Shown: positions 1-5,154 of the stretch, in pieces
Layout of the letters: each line of letters starts with the position of its first letter
How positions within the stretch are numbered: the stretch's first letter is position 1
Source of the DNA: Sphingomonadaceae bacterium
GTDB taxonomy: Bacteria; Pseudomonadota; Alphaproteobacteria; Sphingomonadales; Sphingomonadaceae
Length of the DNA stretch: 6,520 nt
Assembly (NCBI GenBank): GCA_019245455.1
Contig: JAFARM010000193.1
Span: 1-6,520 of the forward strand
Direction: 5' to 3'
Translations under genes and position numbers: made by a program
Notes under the pieces: generated by a model
Database searches by the model: none
Seen by the model: the letters and a program-made list of their open reading frames with translations, nothing else
Told to the model about the DNA's origin: nothing

Positions 1-95
1 TCGACGCCGTGCCGGACGAGCGCCTGGCCGAGATCGACGAGGCCGGTCTTGTCGCTGACGGAAAGAAGGGCACGGCGGAGGGGAATGGCGTCCAT
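1..95 (-). CDS. purH: Bifunctional IMP synthesis protein PurH, N-terminal fragment (runs off the window)
   Basis: Only the first 31 codons plus two bases are inside the window. The peptide begins MDAIPLRRALLSVSDKTGLV and continues with a leucine/valine-rich helix ending in RHGV. The RRALLSVSDK segment is the hallmark start of PurH. This enzyme performs the last two steps of de novo purine synthesis: AICAR formyltransferase (C-terminal domain) and IMP cyclohydrolase (N-terminal, MGS-like domain). The fragment would be the first strand and helix of the cyclohydrolase domain. The ATG at 95..93 places the motif six residues in, as is usual for the family. A GTG 12 codons upstream is in frame but would add atypical residues. 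No strong Shine-Dalgarno is visible. It lies 43 bp after the heparinase-like gene on the same strand, so read-through from the rpe unit is likely. Identity is confident despite the short length. Confidence 0.88.
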   Translation of the reverse strand, partial: MDAIPLRRALLSVSDKTGLVDLGQALVRHGV

Positions 96-138
96 CGCCG
101 CGCCTGTAGCGCGACCGTCGCGGAACGTCACCCCACCG

Positions 139-1899
139 CTATCTCCCGCTCCGGCGGAACGACCAGCTGACGCTGTCCCCCGCCGCGGCGATGACGAGCT
201 GGCGCGTCGGCCGCGGCGTCCCGTCGGGGCCGATCCAGACGCTGTCGTCGACGGCGAGGGTTCCGCCGCGCGCCCGCACCTGCCACAGGCGGCCATCGGG
301 CAGGCGGACGACGGCACCCTGGGCGTCGGCGGTCGGCGTCGCCTCGACTCCGGGGCCGAGATGGAAGCGGATGTCGCACGCCGGCGTGCGCCGCCGCCGC
401 CCGGCAGGCTCGAGGCTGTCCTCGCCGCGCAGGTCGTGCCCGCTTGCCGACACGAACAGGCGGCGGCGGTGGCGCACGCCGAAGCGGCGGAGGTAGCCGT
501 CGTGGACGAGGTCGAGCCAGACGCCGTCCTCGCTCTCGTGGCGGCCGACGATCACCTCCTCGACGCCGCGGCCGAGGGCACCGTCGGGGCGGATGCGGGT
601 CGAGTTGCTGTCGGCGAGCACCAGGGTCGAATGCGCCGCCGTCGTCCGCAGTCCCGCCGCCAGCTCGGCCGGCAGCGGCAGCAGCCCCGGCGCGCCGCAG
701 TTGACGACGAGCCGCTGCGCCCCGTCCGACAGCTCGAAGGCGAGCGTCGCCGCGTGGCCGTTGCCGCCGGCGCGCGCCTGCGGCGGCGGCGCCGCATCGA
801 CGACGAGGATGGTCCCGCCGCCGGTGACCCGCTGATACCCCGCCGGCCCCGCCGCGCGCGGCGGCCGCGCGACGACGCCGCTGGCGACGAAGGCGGCGGC
901 GAGGCGTGCCGGGCCGATGCCGCCGGCACCGTGCCACTGGCCGGCACCCCCGTCGCCCATGACCACCGTCGCCAGCGCCGGGACCAGCCGGTCGATCGCG
1001 GCGGCGACGGCGGCTGCGGGGGCGCGGCCACGCGCGGCATAGGTCGCGCGCACCTGCAGCAGCAGTTCGATCAGCGCCAGCTGGGTCGATGCGGCGCGGT
1101 CGGCAACCCCGCCGTCGCCGGCGACCACGGCGGCAAGCGCGCGGTCGAGCAGCCCCTCGGCGCGCGCCAGCCGCGCGTCGACGCCGGGGATCAGGAGCGC
1201 GGCGACGTTCAACCCGGCCGCTGCGGTGACGCGGACGACGCCGTCGGGCAGGCGGTCGATGGTCCGGTCGAGGTGTCGCGCCATCCGCGCCAGCGCGTTC
1301 AGCACCTGCGAGCGGTAGACGAGATCGGGCGACGACAGGATGTAGGGCGCGTACGCCGTCCAGAAGATCAGCCGCCGCGCCATCGTGTCGGGGGCCCATG
1401 CGGCGGCGTCGAAGTCACCGAAATCGGCAAGCCAGCGGGCGACGACCGGCTCGGCCGCCGCCGCCCCGGCGGGGCGGTCGGCGGCGGCGGCGAGGTCGCG
1501 CAGCCAGGCGAAGCTGTGCGCCCACGCGCGCCACGCGGGCGGCGCGCTCGCGTCGGCGAAGCGCAGGGTTGCCGGCGCGTTGAACCCCGCGTGCGGCAGC
1601 CGTCCGGCGAGGATGCGCGTCCCCACCGCGGGGTCGCCCGGCAGCGGGTCGGCGGGGACGGCAAGCAGCTTCAGCGGGAAGTGCCCGCGCAGGCGGATGC
1701 GATGCAGCGCCGTGCGGTAGCTCAGGCGGTGGAGCCCCGCCGTCACCCGCTCGGCAAGACTGACGCCCTTGTCGCCGCCGCCGCCCGCGGCGCGGCGCAG
1801 GCGGTCGCCGCCGGTGTCGGGCCGCGGCGCAAACAGGTCAGGCTCGGGTTCCGTCGGCGGGGCGAGCCGCGCATCATCGACGGAACCGCGGTCGCTCAC
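139..1899 (-). CDS. Heparinase II/III family protein (586 aa), probably cytoplasmic
   Basis: Family members are polysaccharide lyases or relatives with an N-terminal alpha-helical toroid and a C-terminal beta-sandwich. Here residues ~50-310 are helix-rich and alanine-rich, and ~360-580 are beta-rich. The C-terminal half carries the family signature around residues 418-435 ([19 protein letters not shown], with His423), followed by an HRRRLFV strand near 477 and a [10 protein letters not shown] segment near 489. The start is a GTG at 1899..1897 that overlaps the rpe stop as GTGA, indicating translational coupling. The first ~45 residues are low-complexity and charged or proline/glycine-rich, with no hydrophobic stretch. 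I therefore see no signal peptide, although characterised heparinases are usually exported. The real substrate is unknown. From memory, such genes commonly sit beside purH in sphingomonads, but nothing here shows glycan degradation. No polysaccharide-utilisation genes are nearby. The family call is firm; activity is not established. Confidence 0.85.
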   Translation of the reverse strand: MSDRGSVDDARLAPPTEPEPDLFAPRPDTGGDRLRRAAGGGGDKGVSLAERVTAGLHRLSYRTALHRIRLRGHFPLKLLAVPADPLPGDPAVGTRILAGRLPHAGFNAPATLRFADASAPPAWRAWAHSFAWLRDLAAAADRPAGAAAAEPVVARWLADFGDFDAAAWAPDTMARRLIFWTAYAPYILSSPDLVYRSQVLNALARMARHLDRTIDRLPDGVVRVTAAAGLNVAALLIPGVDARLARAEGLLDRALAAVVAGDGGVADRAASTQLALIELLLQVRATYAARGRAPAAAVAAAIDRLVPALATVVMGDGGAGQWHGAGGIGPARLAAAFVASGVVARPPRAAGPAGYQRVTGGGTILVVDAAPPPQARAGGNGHAATLAFELSDGAQRLVVNCGAPGLLPLPAELAAGLRTTAAHSTLVLADSNSTRIRPDGALGRGVEEVIVGRHESEDGVWLDLVHDGYLRRFGVRHRRRLFVSASGHDLRGEDSLEPAGRRRRTPACDIRFHLGPGVEATPTADAQGAVVRLPDGRLWQVRARGGTLAVDDSVWIGPDGTPRPTRQLVIAAAGDSVSWSFRRSGR

Positions 1900-2558
1900 T
1901 GCCCGCGCAGCGCGGCGATGTTGGCGGCGTAGGCACCGGGCCCGCCGCGAAAGGTGGCGGTGCCGGCGACGAGGACGTCGGCCCCCGCTTCGACCGCCTG
2001 CCGCGCAGTGTCGGCATCGATGCCGCCGTCCACTTCGAGGTCGATGGCGCGGCCGCTCTTGTCGATCATCGTGCGGATGGCGGCGATCTTCTTCAGCTGG
2101 CTGGCGATGAACGACTGGCCGCCGAAGCCGGGGTTGACGCTCATCACCAGCACGAGGTCGATCTCGTCGATCAGATAATCGAGCATCTTGGCCGGCGTCG
2201 CCGGGTTCAACGACACGCCGGCGCGCTTGCCCAGTGCCTTGATCCGCTGGATGCTGCGGTGGACGTGCGGTCCCGCCTCCGGGTGGACGGTGATGATGTC
2301 GGCCCCCGCCTCGGCAAAAGCTTCGAGGAAGGGATCGACGGGGGCGATCATCAGGTGGACATCGAAGGGAAGGGTGGCGTGCGGGCGCAGCGCCTTCACC
2401 ACCGCCGGGCCGATCGTCAGGTTGGGAACGAAATGCCCGTCCATGACGTCGACGTGGAGCCAGTCGGCACCGGCTGCCGCGACGGCGCGCACTTCCTCGC
2501 CCAGCCGCGCGAAATCGGCCGACAGGATTGACGGCGCGATGCGAACCCCCTGCTGCAT
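1896..2558 (-). CDS. rpe: Ribulose-phosphate 3-epimerase
   Basis: This enzyme interconverts D-ribulose 5-phosphate and D-xylulose 5-phosphate in the pentose phosphate pathway (cytosolic). The 220-residue length is normal for the family, and the protein is a single TIM barrel. Visible motifs are [10 protein letters not shown] (7-16), [12 protein letters not shown] (35-46), DVHLM (66-70), HPEA (92-95), [11 protein letters not shown] (138-148), EVDGGI (175-180) and VAGTATF near the C terminus. By family precedent the metal ligands are His35, Asp37, His68 and Asp177, with Asp37 and Asp177 as the acid/base pair; all are present. The ATG start at 2558..2556 puts the first motif at residue 7, as expected. 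No strong ribosome-binding site is visible upstream. Its stop codon overlaps the GTG of the downstream heparinase-like gene. rlmN lies 94 bp upstream on the same strand. Confidence 0.97.
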   Translation of the reverse strand: MQQGVRIAPSILSADFARLGEEVRAVAAAGADWLHVDVMDGHFVPNLTIGPAVVKALRPHATLPFDVHLMIAPVDPFLEAFAEAGADIITVHPEAGPHVHRSIQRIKALGKRAGVSLNPATPAKMLDYLIDEIDLVLVMSVNPGFGGQSFIASQLKKIAAIRTMIDKSGRAIDLEVDGGIDADTARQAVEAGADVLVAGTATFRGGPGAYAANIAALRGQ

Positions 2559-2652
2559 GGCTTAACCATCTATCAGGGGCAGCGAATCGGCGAAAGGCGA
2601 AAGGCCGCTCGCCTGGCGCAGCCGCGCCGATTTCGTCGTTAACCGGCTCCGC
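2559..2652 (-). other. rlmN-rpe intergenic region with a potential long stem
   Basis: This is the 94-bp gap between the rlmN stop and the rpe start. It contains an 8-bp perfect inverted repeat, AATCGGCG (2585-2592) with CGCCGATT (2625-2632). Inside it is a smaller stem, GGCGA (2596-2600) with TCGCC (2609-2613). There is no T-run on either strand after the stems, so it is not a classical intrinsic terminator. The hexamer TTAACC (plus strand) occurs near each edge, at 2562-2567 and 2639-2644. The region could hold the rpe promoter or an RNA structure in a shared transcript. I cannot assign a function. Confidence 0.35.
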
Positions 2653-3864
2653 TCAGGCGACCGCCGTCCAGCCGGCCTCCTTTTCCGCCGCGCGGCGATC
2701 GAGCTCGGCGCGGCCGATCTTCTCGCTCGCGCTCTTCAGCTGGCCGCACGCCGCCATGATGTCGCGGCCCCGCGGCCGCCGCACGGGGGCCGAGATGCCC
2801 GCCTGGAAGACGATGTCGCTGAACCGCGCGATCCGATCCGGCGTCGAGCATTCGTATGCCGACCCCGGCCACGGATTGAACGGGATCAGGTTGACCTTGG
2901 CCGGCAGCCGGTAGTGGCGGATCAGGCGGACGAGCTCGCGGGCGTCGGCGTCGCTGTCGTTCTTGTCCTTCAGCATGACATACTCAAAGGTGATCCGCCG
3001 CGCATTGTTCGCCCCCGGATAGGCAGCGCAGGCGGCGAGCAGCTCGTCGATGCCGTAGCGCTTGTTCAAGGGGACGATCTCGTCGCGGATTTCCTTGGTC
3101 ACGGCATGGAGCGAGACGGCGAGGTTGACGCCGATCTCCTCGCCCGCGCGCGCCATCATCGGCACGACGCCGCTGGTCGACAGCGTGATCCGCCGCTTCG
3201 ACAGGCCGAGCCCGCTCGCGTCCATGACGATGCCGAGCGCGTCGCGGACGTTGTCGAAGTTATAGAGCGGCTCGCCCATGCCCATCATGACGATGTTGGT
3301 CAGCTGGCGGCCTTCAAGCACATTATCACCCGGCCCCGACGGCCATTCGCCGAGCGCGTCGCGGGCGAGCATGACCTGCCCGACGATCTCGCCGACGGTG
3401 AGGTTGCGGACGAGCTTCATCGTGCCGGTGTGGCAGAAGCGGCAGTTGAGCGTGCAGCCGACCTGGCTCGACACGCACAGCGTGCCGCGGTCGGCGTCGG
3501 GGATGAAGACGCACTCGGCCTCCTCGCCGTCGGCGAAACGGAGCAGCCACTTGCGCGTGCCGTCGCCCGACACCTGCGCCGTCGTCACCTCCGGCCGCCC
3601 GACGACGAAGCGCTCGGCGAGCAGCGCCTGGGTGTCGCGGGCAATATTGGCCATCGCGGCGAAGTCGGTCGCGCCGCGGTGATAGACCCAGTGCCAGACC
3701 TGGCTCGCGCGCATCTTCGCGCCCGGAACGCCGGCGGCGGCGAAGGCGGCGGCGAGCTGCGACCGCGTCAGGCCGACGACCGCCGTCCGCCCGTCGGCGC
3801 GGGCGGGCAGGTCGCGGGGAACCGGAACCGGGTCGATCAGGCCGGGCAGCTGCATCGGCGTCAT
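2653..3864 (-). CDS. rlmN: Dual-specificity RNA methyltransferase RlmN (radical SAM)
   Basis: RlmN methylates C2 of A2503 in 23S rRNA and of A37 in several tRNAs, using S-adenosylmethionine and a [4Fe-4S] cluster. The 403-residue protein has an N-terminal accessory domain (~30-115, including [15 protein letters not shown]) and a radical SAM barrel. The cluster-binding CxxxCxxC is Cys137, Cys141 and Cys144 (CTLNCRFC). The catalytic pair corresponding to E. coli Cys118 and Cys355 is Cys130 (in LCVSSQVGC) and Cys373 (in AACGQL); the spacing of Cys130 to the cluster motif matches E. coli exactly. MGMGEPLYN (194-202), the AVSLHA strand (249-254) and IPFNPWPG (327-334) complete the signature. An in-frame TAG (3867..3865) directly precedes the ATG, so the protein cannot start further upstream; the fourth codon is another possible ATG start. 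The C-terminal ~20 residues are charged and family-typical. Separate from rpe by 94 bp, so coupling is uncertain. Confidence 0.96.
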   Translation of the reverse strand: MTPMQLPGLIDPVPVPRDLPARADGRTAVVGLTRSQLAAAFAAAGVPGAKMRASQVWHWVYHRGATDFAAMANIARDTQALLAERFVVGRPEVTTAQVSGDGTRKWLLRFADGEEAECVFIPDADRGTLCVSSQVGCTLNCRFCHTGTMKLVRNLTVGEIVGQVMLARDALGEWPSGPGDNVLEGRQLTNIVMMGMGEPLYNFDNVRDALGIVMDASGLGLSKRRITLSTSGVVPMMARAGEEIGVNLAVSLHAVTKEIRDEIVPLNKRYGIDELLAACAAYPGANNARRITFEYVMLKDKNDSDADARELVRLIRHYRLPAKVNLIPFNPWPGSAYECSTPDRIARFSDIVFQAGISAPVRRPRGRDIMAACGQLKSASEKIGRAELDRRAAEKEAGWTAVA

Positions 3865-3913
3865 CTAGGGTGCGGGCGCGGCGAAAGGAAGGCGGGGCGT
3901 CCGCCCGCGTAAC

Positions 3914-3932
3914 TTCGCATTCTTCATGCGAA
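3914..3932. repeat. Perfect 7-bp hairpin overlapping the stop codon of the HTH gene
   Basis: TTCGCAT (3914-3920) and ATGCGAA (3926-3932) are perfect reverse complements around a 5-nt loop. The minus-strand TGA stop of the small HTH gene (3926..3924) lies in the hairpin. The base composition is richer in A/T than the surroundings. No T-tract follows on the minus strand, so it would be a weak terminator at best. It may instead protect a 3' end or separate the HTH gene from rlmN, 50 bp downstream. Confidence 0.45.
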
Positions 3933-4316
3933 ATCCCCGTTTTTCAGGGGCCGCCTGCGCTTCAGCAGGGTGATGAGCAGCCGGTCGTTGTGGGTCACGC
4001 GCTCGCCGACCTGCCGGCCGCGGTAGAAGATCGGCCGCCGCTCGCCCTGGATCGCGCGCTCGATCGCCGTCTCGGTCAGCCGCAGCGCCCCCGACTCCAG
4101 CGCTGCGTCCCAGGCGAGGGCGAAGTCCTCGGCCCCGGCGCGGCGGCGGAGCTGATAGGCGCTGCGCGGGGTGAGGCCGACGCTGGCGGCGGCGGTGGCG
4201 ACGTCATGCCCGCCGGCGAGCGCGGCGACGAACGCCGCCTGCCGCGCCGGCGTCCACCCGGCGACGCGGCGGCGGGTGGGAGCGGGGGTAAAATCGGGAT
4301 CGGCGGAAGGGTTCAT
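3924..4316 (-). CDS. Small helix-turn-helix protein of unknown function (130 aa)
   Basis: I do not recognise a named family. Residues 20-32 (GWTPARQAAFVAA) and a predicted helix-turn-helix at about 37-58 (ATAAASVGLTPRSAYQLRRR) resemble the DNA-recognition end of phage small-terminase or transposase-type HTH proteins. A GAEDFALAWDAAL helix follows, and the C-terminal part has FYRGRQVGERVTHNDRLLI and a basic KRRRPLK tail. From memory, similar WTPxRQ...AWDAAL proteins are frequent as isolated chromosomal genes in sphingomonads. No large terminase, integrase or capsid gene is near, so a phage role is only a resemblance. Codon use (GC-rich third positions, as in the neighbours) and the coherent domain pattern support a real gene. 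The ATG at 4316..4314 has no clear ribosome-binding site. It begins 41 bp downstream of tRNA-Ala on the same strand, with no terminator seen between them, so read-through from the tRNA promoter is possible. Confidence 0.72.
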   Translation of the reverse strand: MNPSADPDFTPAPTRRRVAGWTPARQAAFVAALAGGHDVATAAASVGLTPRSAYQLRRRAGAEDFALAWDAALESGALRLTETAIERAIQGERRPIFYRGRQVGERVTHNDRLLITLLKRRRPLKNGDFA

Positions 4317-4357
4317 CGCCGAGTCTATGGCAGAAACCCGGCGTGTAGGACAGGACG

Positions 4358-4433
4358 TGGTGGAGCCTAGGGGGATCGAACCCCTGACCTCTACAATGCC
4401 ATCGTAGCGCTCTCCCAGCTGAGCTAAGGCCCC
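4358..4433 (-). tRNA. tRNA-Ala (anticodon GGC)
   Basis: The 76-nt gene folds completely. The 7-bp acceptor stem is GGGGCCT with AGGCTCC and includes the G3:U70 wobble pair that is the alanine identity element. The D arm is GCTC/GAGC with loop AGCTGGGA. The anticodon arm is CTACG-ATGGCAT-TGTAG, giving anticodon GGC. The T arm is AGGGG-TTCGATC-CCCCT. ACCA at the 3' end (plus-strand TGGT at 4358-4361) is encoded. The anticodon reads GCC and GCU codons; GCC is very abundant in this genome. I see no duplicated copy of the 3' end nearby that would mark an integration site. Confidence 0.98.
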
Positions 4434-4474
4434 GCGCCACGTCCGAACGCGCCGGACACGCCGGCGAGGGTGCG

Positions 4475-4503
4475 CCCTTACGCGATGCGTGCCGGGGGTG
4501 CAA
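4475..4503 (-). promoter_or_regulatory. Candidate promoter for tRNA-Ala
   Basis: On the minus strand, TTGCAC (4503..4498) and TAAGGG (4480..4475) are separated by 17 bp and would start transcription about 30-40 nt before the tRNA 5' end at 4433. Both hexamers match the sigma-70-type consensus only partly, so this is suggested by position and spacing more than by sequence. The leader contains a perfect 6-bp hairpin, CGCCGG (4450-4455) with CCGGCG (4461-4466), a plausible 5'-leader structure ahead of RNase P cleavage. Confidence 0.3.
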
Positions 4504-4533
4504 GCGGGCGCGGTAGCTTGCGGTCGGCGGGAG

Positions 4534-4560
4534 ATGGGTTCCCGCTTTCGCGGGAATGAC
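4534..4560 (+). repeat. 27-nt hairpin repeat, unit 1
   Basis: The unit has the form ATGGG, a 7-bp perfect stem (TTCCCGC 4539-4545 with GCGGGAA 4550-4556, loop TTTC), then TGAC. Two more copies with the same length and layout but different stem bases lie at 4613-4639 (inverted) and 4661-4687. The GGGTTCCCGC...GCGGGAATGAC pattern is familiar from proteobacterial intergenic repeats of the REP type. No T-run follows, so it is not an obvious intrinsic terminator. Confidence 0.8.
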
Positions 4561-4569
4561 AGGTTAGGG

Positions 4570-4612
4570 GTGAGCGGAGCACCGTTGAAGGTGAGCCGGA
4601 CGCTCCTCTCAC
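4570..4612. repeat. Imperfect inverted repeat between hairpin units
   Basis: GTGAGCGGAGC (4570-4580) pairs with GCTCCTCTCAC (4602-4612) at 10 of 11 positions around a 21-nt loop. Within it, GGTGAGC(C)GGA is repeated directly at 4569-4578 and 4590-4600. This links repeat unit 1 to the cloverleaf element, so the whole 4534-4689 stretch may be a single composite insertion. Function unknown. Confidence 0.45.
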
Positions 4613-4689
4613 GTCACCCCCGCGCAAGCGGGGGCCCATACGCCACGACCGTTCGGGCGTATGGGTCCCGGCCTGCGCCGGGATGACGT
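4611..4689. repeat. 79-bp three-armed palindromic element (repeat units 2 and 3 face to face)
   Basis: An outer stem, ACGTCA (4611-4616) with TGACGT (4684-4689), encloses three perfect hairpins. Arm 1 is CCCCCGC (4617-4623) with GCGGGGG (4628-4634) around a GCAA tetraloop. Arm 2 is CCCATACGCC (4635-4644) with GGCGTATGGG (4656-4665) around 11 nt. Arm 3 is CCCGGC (4667-4672) with GCCGGG (4677-4682) around CTGC; T4666 and A4683 extend it to 7 bp. Units 2 (4613-4639, inverted) and 3 (4661-4687) are copies of the ATGGG-stem-TGAC unit seen at 4534-4560. The design fits a non-autonomous dispersed palindromic repeat (REP/BIME-like or MITE-like). No transposase is in the window. Confidence 0.8.
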
Positions 4690-4729
4690 CGGTGGGGTGA
4701 GGGGCGACTTGGGGGAGTCGGGATGACCG

Positions 4730-4745
4730 CCGCACCGGCGTGCGG
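4730..4745. terminator. Weak hairpin after the TIGR02300 gene
   Basis: CCGCAC (4730-4735) and GTGCGG (4740-4745) form a perfect 6-bp stem with a CGGC loop, 10 bp beyond the TIGR02300 stop codon in the direction of transcription. A second short stem, CGACT/AGTCG (4705-4709 with 4716-4720), lies just beyond. Neither is followed by a T-run on the minus strand, so only the position favours a termination or 3'-end-stabilising role. Confidence 0.25.
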
Positions 4746-4755
4746 TTCGCCGCGT

Positions 4756-5067
4756 CTACGCCTCGTCGTCCTCCTCACCGGGGACGACGACGGCCAGGTC
4801 CTCGTCCTCGCCGATGTCGACGTCGGGCTCCTCGGCGTCCTCGGCGACGTCGAGGTCGTCGTCGGCGATGATCTCGCCGTCCTCGTTCTCCTTGGGCGTC
4901 GGCTTGGCGGCCTCGAACGGCAGCGGCTGCTTCGACTTCAGCATCGACTCCGGCACCCAGGCGTTGCCGCAGTTGATGCAGACGACGGGATCCTCGTTGC
5001 CGAGGTCGTAGAAACGCGTGTTGCACTTGGGGCAGGCACGCTTGGTGCCCCATTCAGGCTTTACCAT
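4756..5067 (-). CDS. TIGR02300/FYDLN-type zinc-ribbon protein with acidic tail (103 aa)
   Basis: The protein opens [20 protein letters not shown] and has two CxxC knuckles, Cys12/Cys15 and Cys30/Cys33, that should bind one zinc ion. The FYDLG stretch at 19-23 is a one-residue variant of the FYDLN motif that names the family. From about residue 58 the sequence is dominated by Asp and Glu ([20 protein letters not shown] and onward), a likely disordered acidic tail. The family is conserved in alphaproteobacteria and its biochemical role is unknown; a part in transcription or nucleic-acid binding is speculation. The start was set at 5067 because a GGAG box lies 6 nt upstream, the family begins at [10 protein letters not shown], and the longer in-frame ATG at 5124 would fall at or before the likely transcription start. 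The gene is divergent from aroA, an arrangement I recall as common in alphaproteobacteria. Confidence 0.93.
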   Translation of the reverse strand: MVKPEWGTKRACPKCNTRFYDLGNEDPVVCINCGNAWVPESMLKSKQPLPFEAAKPTPKENEDGEIIADDDLDVAEDAEEPDVDIGEDEDLAVVVPGEEDDEA

Positions 5068-5073
5068 GGAAGA

Positions 5074-5077
5074 CTCC
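5074..5077 (-). promoter_or_regulatory. Ribosome-binding site deciding the TIGR02300 start
   Basis: GGAG on the minus strand ends 6 nt before the ATG at 5067..5065. It is the clearest Shine-Dalgarno match seen in the window and favours this start over the in-frame ATG 19 codons upstream. Confidence 0.7.
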
Positions 5078-5114
5078 GGTGGCGCGGGGGTCGCCCGGCG
5101 CAGTTCGGCGCGGG

Positions 5115-5143
5115 TCATTGCCACACCGCAGGCGGGCTGTCAA
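5115..5143 (-). promoter_or_regulatory. Candidate promoter for the TIGR02300 gene
   Basis: The minus strand has a perfect TTGACA -35 hexamer at 5143..5138. The -10 is weak: CAATGA at 17-bp spacing (5120..5115) or GGCAAT at 15-bp spacing. A strong -35 with a poor -10 is common in GC-rich alphaproteobacteria. Transcription would start near 5108-5112, leaving a leader of about 40 nt before the ATG at 5067. The -35 box lies only 12 bp ahead of the aroA start codon, so the two divergent units share control space. Confidence 0.45.
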
Positions 5144-5154
5144 AAGCCGCCGCC

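Larger units (their letters stand above)
4434..4755. other. 322-bp gene-free region between tRNA-Ala and the TIGR02300 gene
   Basis: No protein-coding segment is convincing here. It contains the putative tRNA promoter and leader (4434-4503), a single hairpin repeat unit (4534-4560), an imperfect inverted repeat (4570-4612), a three-armed palindromic element (4611-4689), and two short hairpins downstream of the TIGR02300 gene (4705-4720 and 4730-4745). The open frames that cross it on both strands encode arginine- and proline-rich peptides made of the repeats themselves. Confidence 0.7.

Noticed and set aside
128..1399. 423-codon minus-strand frame inside the heparinase-like gene
   Set aside because: It is an out-of-frame, arginine-rich shadow of the real coding frame with no family motifs.
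49..1932. 627-codon open frame on the plus strand opposite the heparinase-like gene
   Set aside because: The translation is Arg/Ala/Gly/Pro-rich with no recognisable domain and lies antisense to clear genes. Long stop-free shadow frames are expected at this GC content.
2914..3912. 332-codon plus-strand frame opposite rlmN
   Set aside because: It is an antisense shadow of rlmN, which has complete catalytic motifs; the product is low-complexity.
4358..4433. Integration (att) site in the tRNA gene
   Set aside because: No second copy of the tRNA 3' end and no integrase are visible in the window.
4534..4560. Intrinsic terminator
   Set aside because: The stem is good but no T-run follows on either strand, and two sister copies mark it as a repeat.
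4534..4687. CRISPR-like array
   Set aside because: There are only three units, one inverted, with unequal gaps and varying stem sequences. This fits palindromic intergenic repeats and not a CRISPR.
5068..5124. Longer N terminus for the TIGR02300 protein (19 extra residues)
   Set aside because: The GGAG box before 5067, the family-typical [10 protein letters not shown] start and the position of the TTGACA box all favour the shorter form.
4723..5154. In-frame upstream extension of aroA by 144 codons
   Set aside because: It would run antisense through the whole TIGR02300 gene, and the family does not have such an extension. The GTG at 5155 gives the normal N terminus.
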